Positions 7,895 to 17,761 of a stretch of 64,000 nt of DNA are shown here, one piece after another. The stretch comes from Poindextera sp036272595 (GTDB taxonomy: Bacteria; Pseudomonadota; Alphaproteobacteria; Caulobacterales; Caulobacteraceae). The notes beneath the pieces were generated by a model, which was not told the DNA's origin, did not search any database, and saw only the letters and a list, made by a program, of their open reading frames with translations. A program made the translations under genes and the position numbers. Each line of letters opens with the position of its first letter. Within the stretch, counting starts at the first letter, position 1. Where the stretch lies: positions 69,154 to 133,153 of the forward strand of contig DATAYM010000024.1 in assembly GCA_036272595.1 (NCBI GenBank). Direction: 5' to 3'.

Positions 7895-10800
7895 ATGACG
7901 AACCGGTCTTCAGGCTCGGCGACGGTTTGCCGGACAAGGCGGAATGCCTTGTTGGCCGCGATTCCGATCGGGCTGCTCGCCGGCCTCATCGGCGCCGGTG
8001 CGGCGAGGGCCGATCCCGGCCGCATCTACTGCTTCGTGGCCCAGAACGTCTATGAATACAAGGGCGTCACCAACGAGCCCACCGAGGACACGCTGGTCAG
8101 CCCGAACGGCTCGTTCACCGACGGGCAGGATTGGGACGGGGCCTATTCGTCCATCGATCCCAATTCCGGCGTCTGCCTCGGCAAGCTGCCGCCCGGTCCC
8201 AACGACAACCTGGTCATCGGCACGGTCAGCAACGGGACGACGTTTCTCAGCACGACGGTTGGCGGCGGGGGCGGCGCCTACAACAGTCTGTTCTCCTCGG
8301 GCCAACCGCCCGGGTCCGGCGTCACCCTCACCCTCGATACGGATGGCTCTGCCTTCGCCACCTTCGTCACGGCCGAGGCCGGCGTGGTCAACTTCAATGG
8401 GGGCCTGAGCGCCGGCACGGCGATCAACCTCACCAACGTCGATATGCAGAACCCCGCCCAGTACATGCTGGCGGGCGGAAAATATTCCGCGGCCGGGGCG
8501 ATCTACATCGAAGGACAAACAACCGTGACGGCGCCGTCGGGCGCCACCTTGCAAGCACCCGAGGTGCACATCGACGGCGACCTCGAGCTGGGCGGCAACC
8601 TGACCGCCAGCAGTTTCCTCACCGTTGGCGAGGGCAGCGTCGGCACGCTGAACATCCAGTCGGGCGCAACGGTCAGCAGCGGCAACGGCTTCATCGGCGG
8701 CTTCGCGGGCTCCAGCGGCAATGTCACGGTCAACGGATCGTGGAAGACGACCGGCCCGCTCTACGATGGCGAGCTCGGCGCCGGCAGCATGACGGTCGGC
8801 GCCGGCGGCGTGGTCACCACCGGCGATTTCATGACGGTCAGCGCCGGCACGGCGAACAGCTTTCTCGACATCACCGACGGCGGCAAGGTCACGGCCAACG
8901 CCATCTCGGGATTGCCGACCGATCTGGCGTTCGCGCTGTCCACCGCCGCCGGCGGCAACGCGACGGTGACGATCGAGGGCGCGGGCTCGATGCTGACCGT
9001 CAACGGCGCCTTGAATGTGGGCTATGCCGGCGACGGCGTCATGACCGTCAGCGACGGCGGCGCGGTCGCGATCAATGGCGCCATCGTCCGGCTTGGCCGC
9101 CTCGCCGGCTCGGTCGGCGCCCTCGGGCTGTCCGGCTCCGGCTCCTCGTTCACGTTCCCGAACGGCTCGATCTTCCAGGTCGGCAATGCCGGGGCGGGCT
9201 CGCTGGAGCTGGACCAGGGTTTTACGCTGGATACCGGAACCGCCGATGTGACGATCGGCGCTCTGGCCGGCGGATCGGGGACGGCGAGCGTCAAGGACGC
9301 CGGAACCAGCTGGACCGCCTCGGGCAACTTCACGATCGGCGACGCGGGCACAGGCTCGCTGACCGTCAGCGACGGCGGTTCGCTCACCCTCAAGGGCGAC
9401 GAATTCAACCTCGGCAACGCCGCTGGCGGCAAGGGCACGCTTCAGCTGTCCGGCGCCGAATCGTCGATCACCTTCCCGTCCATCGGGACGTTCGACATCG
9501 GCAATGCCGGCGCCGGCGAGCTCGACCTGAACCAAGGCTTCACTCTCGACACCGGCGGCGCCGCCATCGACCTGGCGGCGGCGGCAGGCAGCACCGGGAA
9601 GGTGACGGTCACGAACGCCGGCACGAGCTGGACGATGGGCGCCGAGCTCACGGTCGGCGATGGCGGGACGGGCACGCTTACCGTGAGCAACGGCGGCTCG
9701 GTGACGTTCAAGGGCGCGCAGCTCGACATCGGCGAACAGAAGGGCGGCACGGGCCAGATCGTGATCGAGGACGAGGGGTCGGCCTTTTCGTTCGCTTCCG
9801 GCCAGACGCTGCGCATCGGCGTCAGCGGCCGCGGCGACATCAGCCTGGAAAACGGCGTCAAGTTCGACAGCGGAACAGCCGACGTGACGTTCGGGGTCAC
9901 GGCGAGCGGCTTCGGCAGCAGCCTGGTGAGCGGCGCCGAGTGGGACATCGGCGGAACGCTGACGCTGGGCGACCAGGGCATCGGCGGCCTGACGGTCTCG
10001 AACGGAGGAACGCTGAAGGTCAGCGGCGACAACGTCTATCTTGGCAGATCCGTCGGCGGCTTCGGCATCATCAGTCTCGATGGCTCGGGCTCGACCCTCA
10101 ATCTCGGCGACGCCGCCCTGCACGTCGGCGAGGTCGGCATGGGCCAGCTCAATATCCGCAATGGCGCCAGCCTCGATCTGAGCAGCCAGAGTCTGACGCT
10201 CGGCAACGCGACGACGGCCAACGGCGCGATCAACATCTTCACCGGCGGTGAGCTCACCGTCGCCGACCTGACTGTCGGCAATGCGGGCATCGGCGCGCTG
10301 GATGTGGGCGACGGCGCCTCGCCCGGGACCATCACCGTCAACGGCAAGGCCGTGGTGTCCGCCGGAGCGGGCATCGGCTCCGTCTCGATCCAGAGCGCTT
10401 CGACGGCCACCTTCAACGGCCCCTTCACCGTGGCGGCTGGACCTGGCTTGGGGTCCGTTTCGCTGTCCGGCGCCGCGCAAGCCACGTTCGCCGGCGGCGT
10501 TACGCTGGCCGCCGGCTCGGGCGTCGGCAGCCTCGGCCTGGAGAGCGGCAGCCAGGCGACCATCAACGGCGCCCTCGTTTTGGGCGCTTCCGGGGTCGGC
10601 GTGGTGACTGTCGAAGGCGGTTCGACGCTGACGGCGAACGGCCCCGTCAGCGTCGGCCAGAGCGGCGCCGCCTCGCTGACGCTCGACAGCGGCAGCACGA
10701 TGAACGCCCCGGGTGGGATCACCCTCGATGGGCCGCAATCGACCTTGACGATGAAGGGCGGCTCGACGCTCTCTCTCACCGGCGACGGGGACCTGGTGAT

Positions 10801-12841
10801 GGGGTCCGGTCAGGGCGGCGTCGAGACGCTCACCGTAAGCGGAGGCGGTCAGCTCAGCATCGATCACTACATTCAGATCGGCACGGGCGACCAGGCGACG
10901 ATCAACTTCGACAATGCGCAAGTGACCGTGGGCGCGCTCGTCTCGCAGGACGCCAATTTCTCGGCGCACATCACCAACGGCTCCCAGGTGAACATCACCG
11001 GAACCTGCGGCTGCAACGCGCTCCTGCTCCTCGGCGGCTCGATCGATCTCGAGGGGTCTTCGACGCTGACCGCGCCCAAGGCGAACATCGGCAGCAACGA
11101 CTCCATCTCGAGCCTGACGGTCGGCAGCGGCGCGGTCGCTCGTTTCACCACCACGCTGGCCCTCCTCTACAACACCGTGATCGACGTCACCGGCGGCGGC
11201 GACATCCTGGTGGGCGCTCCGCTGCTCGCCTTGCCGGGGCAGATCGCCGTCGGGTCCGGCGGCAAGCTGTCGGCCCAGGCGATCTTGGACGCGGGGCCCC
11301 CGCCGGTCCTGAAAGGCACGTTGTGGATTCAGCCGGGCGGCCAGGTGTTCGGGACAATGGTCGTCAACGGCCAGATCATGAACTACGGCCAGCAAACCTC
11401 TGGCGACGACCCGGGGACGGTCACCGTGAACGGGTCGTACACGCTTGGGTCGACGGGCGTCCTGATCATGGAGGTGGGGCCAAGCTCCTACAGCCGGCTC
11501 ATTGTCAACGGCCCGCTGACGCTGAACGGCGGCACGCTCGAGGTCACCAGTTTCGACGGCGCGCCGGTCTTGCCGGGGCAGAAGTACGACTTCATCCAGG
11601 CGAGCGACGGGATCACCGGTCAGTTCTCGCAGATCGTCACGCCGAATGGATTGACCAGCCTTTCGCCGAGCCTTGTCGGGGATTCCCTCATCTTCACCGC
11701 GCAGCACGTCGCTGGATCGTTCGCGGCGGCCGCGCTGACACCGAACCAGCGCCGCCTGGCCACGGCCGTCGACGGCGCGGCCATGGCCATGCCGCCGGCC
11801 TTCATGCCGGTGATCGATAACCTCTCGATGCTGCCGACCAGCGATCTTCCGGCCGCCTACGACGCCTTGTCGCCAGAAGGACTGGTCGCGGGTGAGAACG
11901 CCGCCTTTGCGGCCGAGCACGACTTCGACGCCGCCATCGTCGACGCCGCGACGCCGGGGGCGGTCGCCGCGGTTCCGATGGCCAGGACGCCCGGCGGCAA
12001 CACAGTCTGGCTGCAGGGCTTCGGGGCCATCGACCAATACGGCGGTCTCCCGGCTATCGGCGAGGTCGCGGCGCGCACGTCCGATGAAGGCGTCGCCCTC
12101 GGCGTCGACCATCGTTTCGGGCCGGACACGGCTGTCGGCGCGGCGATCGGCGCCAGCCAGGTGACATTCGCAGCCCCCGGGCGCGACACCTCCGGCGCCT
12201 TCACCGGCTTCCATGCCGCGGTGTTCGGGTCCTGGGTCGGCGGACCGGTCTACGCCGCCGCACTGGTCAGCTTCGCGGACTTCGAGGGCCGGGACAACCG
12301 GCTCGCCCTGGCGCCGAGCCTCGGCGGCGAGTTCAGCAGCCACACGCACCTGAACGCGATCGGCGGGCGCTTCGAGTTCGGGGGCCGGTGGAGCGCCGGC
12401 GCGATCGAACTCGACCCCTACGCCGCCGTCGAGGGCGACGACCTCATGATCGGCGCGTTCCGCGAGCGGGGCGGCTCCCAAGCCCAGCCGCTTTCAATCG
12501 CCGGCGACAATCAGAGCGCCGGATCCGCCGTTGCGTCGGTCGGGTTTCGAGCATCGGCTCACCTGACCGTGGGCCCGGTTCCCCTGGTCCCCAGCCTTGA
12601 CGTTTCCTATGGCCGCGAACTCATCGATCGTCGTGATCTCGCCGTCTCGTTCGCCGCCGCTCCGGGCTTCCCATTCAGGGTCGAAGGCGCGACCGCCGGG
12701 CGGGACCACGCCCGGCTGGCGTTTGGGGCGACCGCCCAACTCTCCGGACGGCTTCAGGCCTATGCCCAGGTCCAGACCGACGAAGCCAGCCGAACGCGCG
12801 CGGACATCGGTGCGCAAGGCGGCGTTCTCATCGCCTGGTGA
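7895..12841 (+). CDS. Type Va autotransporter with long repetitive passenger
   Basis: An outer-membrane autotransporter of 1648 residues. The signal peptide is in residues 1-39 (RRNALLAAIPIGLLAGLIGAGAARA). The passenger, about 40-1365, is Gly/Ser/Thr/Asn-rich with imperfect beta-helix repeats of the type GTGSLTVSDGGSLTLKG and AGTSWTASGNFTIGDAG, and is almost free of Cys except a GTCGCN element and a few near the N-terminus. The C-terminal 280 residues, from TVWLQGFGAIDQ near 1369, form an amphipathic beta-barrel domain ending in an aromatic residue (GVLIAW). The ATG at 7895 has GGTGGGG upstream. No protease or lipase motif was seen in the passenger, so an adhesin or surface-coat role is the default guess. 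Confidence 0.92.
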   Translation: MTNRSSGSATVCRTRRNALLAAIPIGLLAGLIGAGAARADPGRIYCFVAQNVYEYKGVTNEPTEDTLVSPNGSFTDGQDWDGAYSSIDPNSGVCLGKLPPGPNDNLVIGTVSNGTTFLSTTVGGGGGAYNSLFSSGQPPGSGVTLTLDTDGSAFATFVTAEAGVVNFNGGLSAGTAINLTNVDMQNPAQYMLAGGKYSAAGAIYIEGQTTVTAPSGATLQAPEVHIDGDLELGGNLTASSFLTVGEGSVGTLNIQSGATVSSGNGFIGGFAGSSGNVTVNGSWKTTGPLYDGELGAGSMTVGAGGVVTTGDFMTVSAGTANSFLDITDGGKVTANAISGLPTDLAFALSTAAGGNATVTIEGAGSMLTVNGALNVGYAGDGVMTVSDGGAVAINGAIVRLGRLAGSVGALGLSGSGSSFTFPNGSIFQVGNAGAGSLELDQGFTLDTGTADVTIGALAGGSGTASVKDAGTSWTASGNFTIGDAGTGSLTVSDGGSLTLKGDEFNLGNAAGGKGTLQLSGAESSITFPSIGTFDIGNAGAGELDLNQGFTLDTGGAAIDLAAAAGSTGKVTVTNAGTSWTMGAELTVGDGGTGTLTVSNGGSVTFKGAQLDIGEQKGGTGQIVIEDEGSAFSFASGQTLRIGVSGRGDISLENGVKFDSGTADVTFGVTASGFGSSLVSGAEWDIGGTLTLGDQGIGGLTVSNGGTLKVSGDNVYLGRSVGGFGIISLDGSGSTLNLGDAALHVGEVGMGQLNIRNGASLDLSSQSLTLGNATTANGAINIFTGGELTVADLTVGNAGIGALDVGDGASPGTITVNGKAVVSAGAGIGSVSIQSASTATFNGPFTVAAGPGLGSVSLSGAAQATFAGGVTLAAGSGVGSLGLESGSQATINGALVLGASGVGVVTVEGGSTLTANGPVSVGQSGAASLTLDSGSTMNAPGGITLDGPQSTLTMKGGSTLSLTGDGDLVMGSGQGGVETLTVSGGGQLSIDHYIQIGTGDQATINFDNAQVTVGALVSQDANFSAHITNGSQVNITGTCGCNALLLLGGSIDLEGSSTLTAPKANIGSNDSISSLTVGSGAVARFTTTLALLYNTVIDVTGGGDILVGAPLLALPGQIAVGSGGKLSAQAILDAGPPPVLKGTLWIQPGGQVFGTMVVNGQIMNYGQQTSGDDPGTVTVNGSYTLGSTGVLIMEVGPSSYSRLIVNGPLTLNGGTLEVTSFDGAPVLPGQKYDFIQASDGITGQFSQIVTPNGLTSLSPSLVGDSLIFTAQHVAGSFAAAALTPNQRRLATAVDGAAMAMPPAFMPVIDNLSMLPTSDLPAAYDALSPEGLVAGENAAFAAEHDFDAAIVDAATPGAVAAVPMARTPGGNTVWLQGFGAIDQYGGLPAIGEVAARTSDEGVALGVDHRFGPDTAVGAAIGASQVTFAAPGRDTSGAFTGFHAAVFGSWVGGPVYAAALVSFADFEGRDNRLALAPSLGGEFSSHTHLNAIGGRFEFGGRWSAGAIELDPYAAVEGDDLMIGAFRERGGSQAQPLSIAGDNQSAGSAVASVGFRASAHLTVGPVPLVPSLDVSYGRELIDRRDLAVSFAAAPGFPFRVEGATAGRDHARLAFGATAQLSGRLQAYAQVQTDEASRTRADIGAQGGVLIAW

Positions 12842-12843
12842 GA

Positions 12844-12990
12844 GACGATCCGGAGGTGATCGCCGCCGCCGGCCTCGACGCCGCGGCCCTGATGGCCGGG
12901 ACCGAGGATCCTGAGGTCAAGCAGGCGCTGTGGACAACGCCAACACCGCCTTCGAGGCCGGCGCCTTGGCAACCCCAGCTTCCTGGTCGA
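12844..12990 (+). pseudogene. Decayed fragment of HCCA-isomerase-like gene
   Basis: This 147-bp stretch begins three bases after the autotransporter stop. It reproduces bases 5039-5199 of the isomerase-like gene with a 12-base in-frame loss, two single-base deletions that break the frame (at CTG-TGGAC and CTT-GGCAA), and scattered substitutions. No start codon or 5' half is present, so it cannot be functional. It looks like a remnant of a duplication that accompanied insertion of the kinase/autotransporter block. Confidence 0.85.
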
Positions 12991-13039
12991 GCCGGCAAGC
13001 CGCCGTGTCGTGCTCCGGCGATGGAGCTGACCTCCGGGT

Positions 13040-13894
13040 CTAGCGGATATCGTGCCCGGCGTTCCGCTCGACCACCTTGGGATCGATTACCTTGGCCGCG
13101 GCGATGTCGCTTTCGCCGGCCTGATCGCCGATGCGCAGCTTGGCCAATCCAAGAACATAGCGGGACGAGCCGCGGTTGGGATCGATCGCCAGCGCAGCGT
13201 CGTAGTCCTTGATCGCGCTCGCGAAATCGCCCATCCGGAAATGAACCAGACCCCGGGAGCCGAACGCGTCCGCATAGGCCGGATTCAGCTCAAGCGCTTT
13301 GGCGCAATCGGCCAGCGCCAAGTTAAGCTCGCGGCCCCACATGGCCCGCGCATCGCAGCGCCTAAGATAGTAGAGGGGGTCGGCCGGCGCCGCGGCGATC
13401 TGCACCGCGAAGGCCTGCATCCCCGCATCGTAATCGGCGTTCGCATGCGCCGCGTCGCCCATCTTGCTGTAGACCCAGCCGCGGTTGTTGTAGGCGTTGC
13501 CGTAACCGGGTTTGAGCCTGATGGCCTGGTCGTAGCTGGCGATGGCGCGATCATCCTGGCCCTCCAGGAAATAGATCCCCGCGACATTGGCGAAAGCCTC
13601 GGCATTGGTCGGATCGAGCGCGACGGCCTTTTCAATGTCCTGGGCCGCCAGATCCCACAGGCCCTTGTCGTCATAGCCAGTCGCGCGATTGTTATAGACC
13701 CCGCTCAAAGCGACGCCGGCATAGTGCCCGGACTCGATCAGCGCAGTGCAGCCGGCGATGGTCTGATCGTCGGTGGCGGTGTTGCTGTAGCACCAGTCAT
13801 ACTGCTCCTGCGTCTCCGCCCGTGCGGCGCCGGCAAGCAAAATCCCCGTAGCGACGAAGGCGGCGCAGACTATGGCAGGTGGCGTACGATGCAT
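13040..13894 (-). CDS. Periplasmic TPR-repeat protein
   Basis: A protein of 284 residues from the ATG at 13894, with a GGGGGACGGG stretch just upstream. The longer frame to 13978 puts the signal peptide inside. The N-terminus IVCAAFVATGILLAGAARA is a Sec signal. Five or six TPR units follow, with recognisable Ala/Gly/Tyr positions such as NAEAFANVAGIYFLEGQDDR, GYGNAYNNRGWVYSKMGD and YADAFGSRGLVHFRMGD. A Cys pair (WCYSN and AGCTAL) near the mature N-terminus may be disulfide-bonded. Scaffolding or protein-binding role likely, partner unknown. Confidence 0.8.
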   Translation of the reverse strand: MHRTPPAIVCAAFVATGILLAGAARAETQEQYDWCYSNTATDDQTIAGCTALIESGHYAGVALSGVYNNRATGYDDKGLWDLAAQDIEKAVALDPTNAEAFANVAGIYFLEGQDDRAIASYDQAIRLKPGYGNAYNNRGWVYSKMGDAAHANADYDAGMQAFAVQIAAAPADPLYYLRRCDARAMWGRELNLALADCAKALELNPAYADAFGSRGLVHFRMGDFASAIKDYDAALAIDPNRGSSRYVLGLAKLRIGDQAGESDIAAAKVIDPKVVERNAGHDIR

Positions 13895-14180
13895 GGGCCC
13901 GTCCCCCGCATGGCTTGGCGCACGGTGTGCTGCGCTGACCAGCGGGACCATGAGGCTCCAGGCAATTGTAACCGTCAATGACCTCGCTCAATTCGCACTG
14001 CGGCCGTACGGGCCGCCGTTGCGGGAAAGGACGTCACGGCCAGATCCTGCCACTACGATGACCTGGAAAGCCCGAAGGCCGATATACTGGCTTCGTGACG
14101 GCCTACGACTCGCTGAGCCCCCCAAGGCCCCTGCGATGGCGAACCCCCTACCCTCGCCAGCTCATTCCAGGACCACACAC

Positions 14181-14663
14181 CTAAGGCGCCTTGGCCGGCG
14201 TGTTCGCCTTGGTGCAGGCGAGGATGGCGTCGAAGGCGGCGCCCAGATGGCTTACCTCGGCCGTGAACCTGCCGTTGGGCAGGGTCCAGTCGAGCCGCTT
14301 GGCGCCGCGCAGCTGCCTGGTCATGGCCGGGTCGGTGATCAGCACCAGGGCGAGATTGCCGACCGGGCTGACCCGCAGCGGGTGGGGCGGGCCGGAATCG
14401 ATCTGCAGGGTGGCGTTTTCCTGGCCGTTCGCCAGCTTCCACTCGGGGTGGCCGGCGCCGACGACCATGCCGTCGCCGCGGCCGATGGCCAGAAGGGTGT
14501 CGGCCTGCGGCCCCTGCAGGCGGGCGAAACAGCCCGATTGCGGGACGGAGGTCATCTTCCAGCCGCCGGCGCCCGGGATCGCCGATTCAGGCCCGGGCTG
14601 GGCTTGGGCCAAGGCTGGAATCGCCAGCAGGGCAAGGCAGGCCGTCAACGCCGCAAGCCGCAT
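14181..14663 (-). CDS. Secreted hypothetical protein
   Basis: A protein of 160 residues with a clear signal peptide (LAALTACLALLAIPALAQAQ). The start at 14663 follows AGGGGG at six bases. Two cysteines (SGCFARLQG and LACTKANT) could form a disulfide. The pattern of beta strands (WKMTSVPQ, LLAIGRGDGM, RLDWTLPNGRFTAEV) suggests a small beta-sandwich, but no family is recognised. It lies 39 bases downstream of infB on the same strand, so read-through from the translation operon is possible. Confidence 0.65.
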   Translation of the reverse strand: MRLAALTACLALLAIPALAQAQPGPESAIPGAGGWKMTSVPQSGCFARLQGPQADTLLAIGRGDGMVVGAGHPEWKLANGQENATLQIDSGPPHPLRVSPVGNLALVLITDPAMTRQLRGAKRLDWTLPNGRFTAEVSHLGAAFDAILACTKANTPAKAP

Positions 14664-14702
14664 CGCTATCCCCCTGGACGCCGGCTTAGAGGGCGTCCGC
14701 CT

Positions 14703-17651
14703 CTACAGCGTCCGCTGGATCTCCTCGACGGTGAAGCACTCGATCACGTCGCCGACCTTGATGTCCGAGAAGCCGAAGTTCATGCCGCATTCCTGGCCGG
14801 ACTGGACCTCGTTGACCTCGTCCTTGAAGCGCTTGAGCGTCTGCAGGGTGCCGAGTTCCAGGGTGACCACGTCCTCGCGGATGATCCGCACCCGCGCCCC
14901 TTTGCGCACCACCCCGTCGGTGACGCGGCAGCCGGCGACCTTGCCGACCTTGGAGATGTCGAACACCTCCAGCACCCGCGCGTTGCCCAGGAGGGTTTCG
15001 CGCTGGATCGGGGAGAGCATGCCGGAGAGCACGCCTTTGATGTCGTCGAGCAGGTCGTAGATGATCGCGTAGTAGCGGATCTCGACGCCCTCGCGCTCGG
15101 CCAGTTCGCGGGCCTGTTTCGAGGCGCGGACGTTGAAGCCGATCACCGGCGCGCCCAGCCCCTTGGCCAGCATCACGTCGCTTTCGTTGATGGCGCCGGC
15201 GCCGGAATGGATGATCCGGGCGCGCACCTCGTCGGTGGAGATCTTGTCCAGCGAGCCGACGATGGCCTCGGCCGAGCCCTGCACGTCCGCCTTGATGATC
15301 AGCGGCAGCTCGGAGACCTTCTTGTCCTGCAGCCGGGCCATCATGTCGGCCAGCGAGGCGCCCGGGGCGCCCGCCGGAGCGATGTTGCGCTCGCGCTTCT
15401 GGCGGATGCGGTAGTCGGTGAGTTCGCGCGCGCGCGCCTCGTTCTCGACCACGGCGAAGGGCTCGCCCGGATCGGGCGTGCCGTCCAGGCCCAGCACCTC
15501 GACCGGCTCGGAGGGCCCGGCCTCGGCGACCTGCTCGTCGCGCTCGTTGATCAGCGCCCGCACCCGGCCCCAGTTGGAGCCGGCGACGACGATGTCCGAA
15601 CGCTTCAGCGAACCGCGCTTGACCAGCACGGTGGCGACGACGCCGCGGCCGCGGTCCAGCTTGGACTCGATCACCACGCCGTCGGCGTCGCGGTCGGGGT
15701 TGGCGCGCAGGTCCATGACCTCGGCCTGCAGCAGGATGGCCTCGATCAGGTTGTCCAGGCCGATCTTCTGGGTGGCCGAGACCTCGATGGCCTGGGTGTC
15801 GCCGCCGAGGGACTCCACGACGATCTCGTGCTGCAGCAGCTCGTTGATCACCTTGGTGGGGTCGGCGTCCGGCTTGTCGATCTTGTTGATCGCCACGATG
15901 ATCGGCGCGTTCGCCGCCTTGGCGTGATTGATCGCCTCGATGGTCTGCGGCATGACGCCGTCGTCGGCGGCCACCACCAGCACCACGATGTCGGTGACGT
16001 TGGCGCCGCGGGCGCGCATGGCCGAGAAGGCCGCGTGGCCCGGGGTATCGAGGAAGGTGACGCGCTCGCCGTCCTTCAGCCGCACCTGATAGGCGCCGAT
16101 ATGCTGGGTGATGCCGCCATGCTCGCCGCCGGCGACGTCGGTGGAGCGCAGGGCGTCGAGCAGGCTGGTCTTGCCGTGGTCGACGTGGCCCATGACCGCC
16201 ACCACCGGCGGGCGGGGCAGCAGATGGTCGTCGACATCCTCGGCGCCGATGAAGCCTTCCTCGACGTCGGATTCGGAGACCCGGCGGACGGTGTGGCCGA
16301 ACTCGGTGGCCACCAGTTCGGCGGTGTCGGAATCGATCACGTCGTTGATCTTCAGCATCAGGCCCTGGCGCATCAGGAACTTGATGATCTCGACGCCGCG
16401 CGTGGCCATGCGGCCGGCCAGTTCCTGGACGGTGATGACGTCGGGAATGACCACCTCGCGGGCGATCTTGGCCTGTTCCTGGCCGCCGCCCTTGCGGCGC
16501 TCGCGTTCGCGCTCGCGGGCCCGGCGCACCGAGGCCAGGCTGCGCATGCGTTCGACCGCCTCGTCGTCGTTGCCGGCGACGGCCTGGATGGTCAGCCGGC
16601 CCTCGCGGCGCTGCGGGGCGCCCTTGACGCGGCTGACCGCCTTGCCGGGCGCGCCCTTGCCGCGGCTGGTCGCGGCGCCGCTGTCGTCGTCGTCGTCGGG
16701 ACGGCGGTCGATGAGCGCGCCGCCGGGACGCGGCGCCTGGCGCGCGGCGCGGGTGATCTCGGGGGTGGCGGGAGCCGGTTCCGGCCGGCCGAGGCCGGGC
16801 GCACGCGGCCCACGCGGGCCGGCGCCGTCGCGGCTGGGCGCGGGGCGGGGCGCCAGCGCCGAATAGCGCACGGTCTCGCCGGCGCGTTGCGGACGCTCGT
16901 TGTTGAAGGCCGGACGCTCGCCGGCGGGGCGCGGTTCGCGCGGCTGGCTGGGGCGATCGCTTTCCACGCGCCGGCCATAGGACGGGCTGGCCGGGCGTTC
17001 CGGGCGATAGGTGGTGGTGGAGACGCGCTCGTCGCGGCGCTGCGGCTCGCGCGGCTCGGGGCGCGGTTCCGGGCGGGGCGCCGGCGTCGCGGCGCGGGGC
17101 GGCTCGGGCGCGCGTTCGGCCGGCGCTGGCGCGGGCTTCGCCGCCTCGGCGGCCGGCGGAGCCGGCTTGGCGGCTTCAGCGACCGGTGCGGCCGGCGCCG
17201 CCGGCTTCGCGGCGGCGGCCTCGGCTTCGCGGCGGCGGGCTTCCTCGGCGGCGCGCGCGGCCTGCTGCCGCGCGGCTTCGGCGTCACGGCGCTCGGCGGC
17301 GACGCGGGCGGCCTCGATGGCGCGCTGGCGGGCCTGCAGCTCTTCGCTGGAAAGATTGAGGCCGGGGCTGGCCGGCGCGGCCGGACGCGGCGCCGGCGCG
17401 GCGGGCGTCTCGCGCGGACGAACGTCGAGCGCCGCGCGCTTTTCCGCCGCTGATGGGCCGCCGAGACCGCCGCCGCCCGGGGGCGCGTCGACGCGGCGGC
17501 GCTTGGTCTCGACCACGACGGTCTTCGAGCGGCCGTGGCTGAAGCTCTGCTTCACCGTGCCGGCGCTGACCGCGCCGGGGCGCGGCTTCAGCGTCAGGGG
17601 CGCGCGTACGCCTCCTGGCCGGTTGTTGTTGTCGTCGTTGGCGTCGCTCAT
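14703..17651 (-). CDS. infB: Translation initiation factor IF-2
   Basis: The GTPase that brings initiator tRNA to the 30S subunit. The 982-residue product has a long Ala/Pro/Glu/Arg-rich N-terminal region (about 60-350), an IF2_N domain, then the G domain with GHVDHGKTS near residue 485, DTPGHAAF and NKIDKPDADP. Domains II-IV follow, ending in IECFTVEEIQRTL. The low-complexity N-terminal segment is long but normal for high-GC alphaproteobacteria. It belongs to the rimP-nusA-ylxR-infB unit on the minus strand. rbfA does not follow directly but lies at 42-482. Confidence 0.97.
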   Translation of the reverse strand: MSDANDDNNNRPGGVRAPLTLKPRPGAVSAGTVKQSFSHGRSKTVVVETKRRRVDAPPGGGGLGGPSAAEKRAALDVRPRETPAAPAPRPAAPASPGLNLSSEELQARQRAIEAARVAAERRDAEAARQQAARAAEEARRREAEAAAAKPAAPAAPVAEAAKPAPPAAEAAKPAPAPAERAPEPPRAATPAPRPEPRPEPREPQRRDERVSTTTYRPERPASPSYGRRVESDRPSQPREPRPAGERPAFNNERPQRAGETVRYSALAPRPAPSRDGAGPRGPRAPGLGRPEPAPATPEITRAARQAPRPGGALIDRRPDDDDDSGAATSRGKGAPGKAVSRVKGAPQRREGRLTIQAVAGNDDEAVERMRSLASVRRARERERERRKGGGQEQAKIAREVVIPDVITVQELAGRMATRGVEIIKFLMRQGLMLKINDVIDSDTAELVATEFGHTVRRVSESDVEEGFIGAEDVDDHLLPRPPVVAVMGHVDHGKTSLLDALRSTDVAGGEHGGITQHIGAYQVRLKDGERVTFLDTPGHAAFSAMRARGANVTDIVVLVVAADDGVMPQTIEAINHAKAANAPIIVAINKIDKPDADPTKVINELLQHEIVVESLGGDTQAIEVSATQKIGLDNLIEAILLQAEVMDLRANPDRDADGVVIESKLDRGRGVVATVLVKRGSLKRSDIVVAGSNWGRVRALINERDEQVAEAGPSEPVEVLGLDGTPDPGEPFAVVENEARARELTDYRIRQKRERNIAPAGAPGASLADMMARLQDKKVSELPLIIKADVQGSAEAIVGSLDKISTDEVRARIIHSGAGAINESDVMLAKGLGAPVIGFNVRASKQARELAEREGVEIRYYAIIYDLLDDIKGVLSGMLSPIQRETLLGNARVLEVFDISKVGKVAGCRVTDGVVRKGARVRIIREDVVTLELGTLQTLKRFKDEVNEVQSGQECGMNFGFSDIKVGDVIECFTVEEIQRTL

Positions 17652-17761
17652 CCGTTACTCAAAACCTGCCCGGCCCCGACTTAAGGATCGGGCGCGTGGG
17701 TTGCATTGCGCGTCCATAGGCGAAGGCGGACGGTGCGGCCCAGGGCCGACCCGCCTCGCAT

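Noticed and set aside
7910..12481. Very long open frame antisense to the autotransporter
   Set aside because: It is Arg/Ala/Gly/Asp-rich without motifs, a typical shadow of a repetitive GC-rich gene on the other strand.
13895..14180. Inverted repeat GCGGCC-gtacg-GGCCGC at 14000-14016 in a 286-base gap
   Set aside because: Six-base arms, no T-run and no clear role; it could be chance in GC-rich DNA. No gene seen in the gap.
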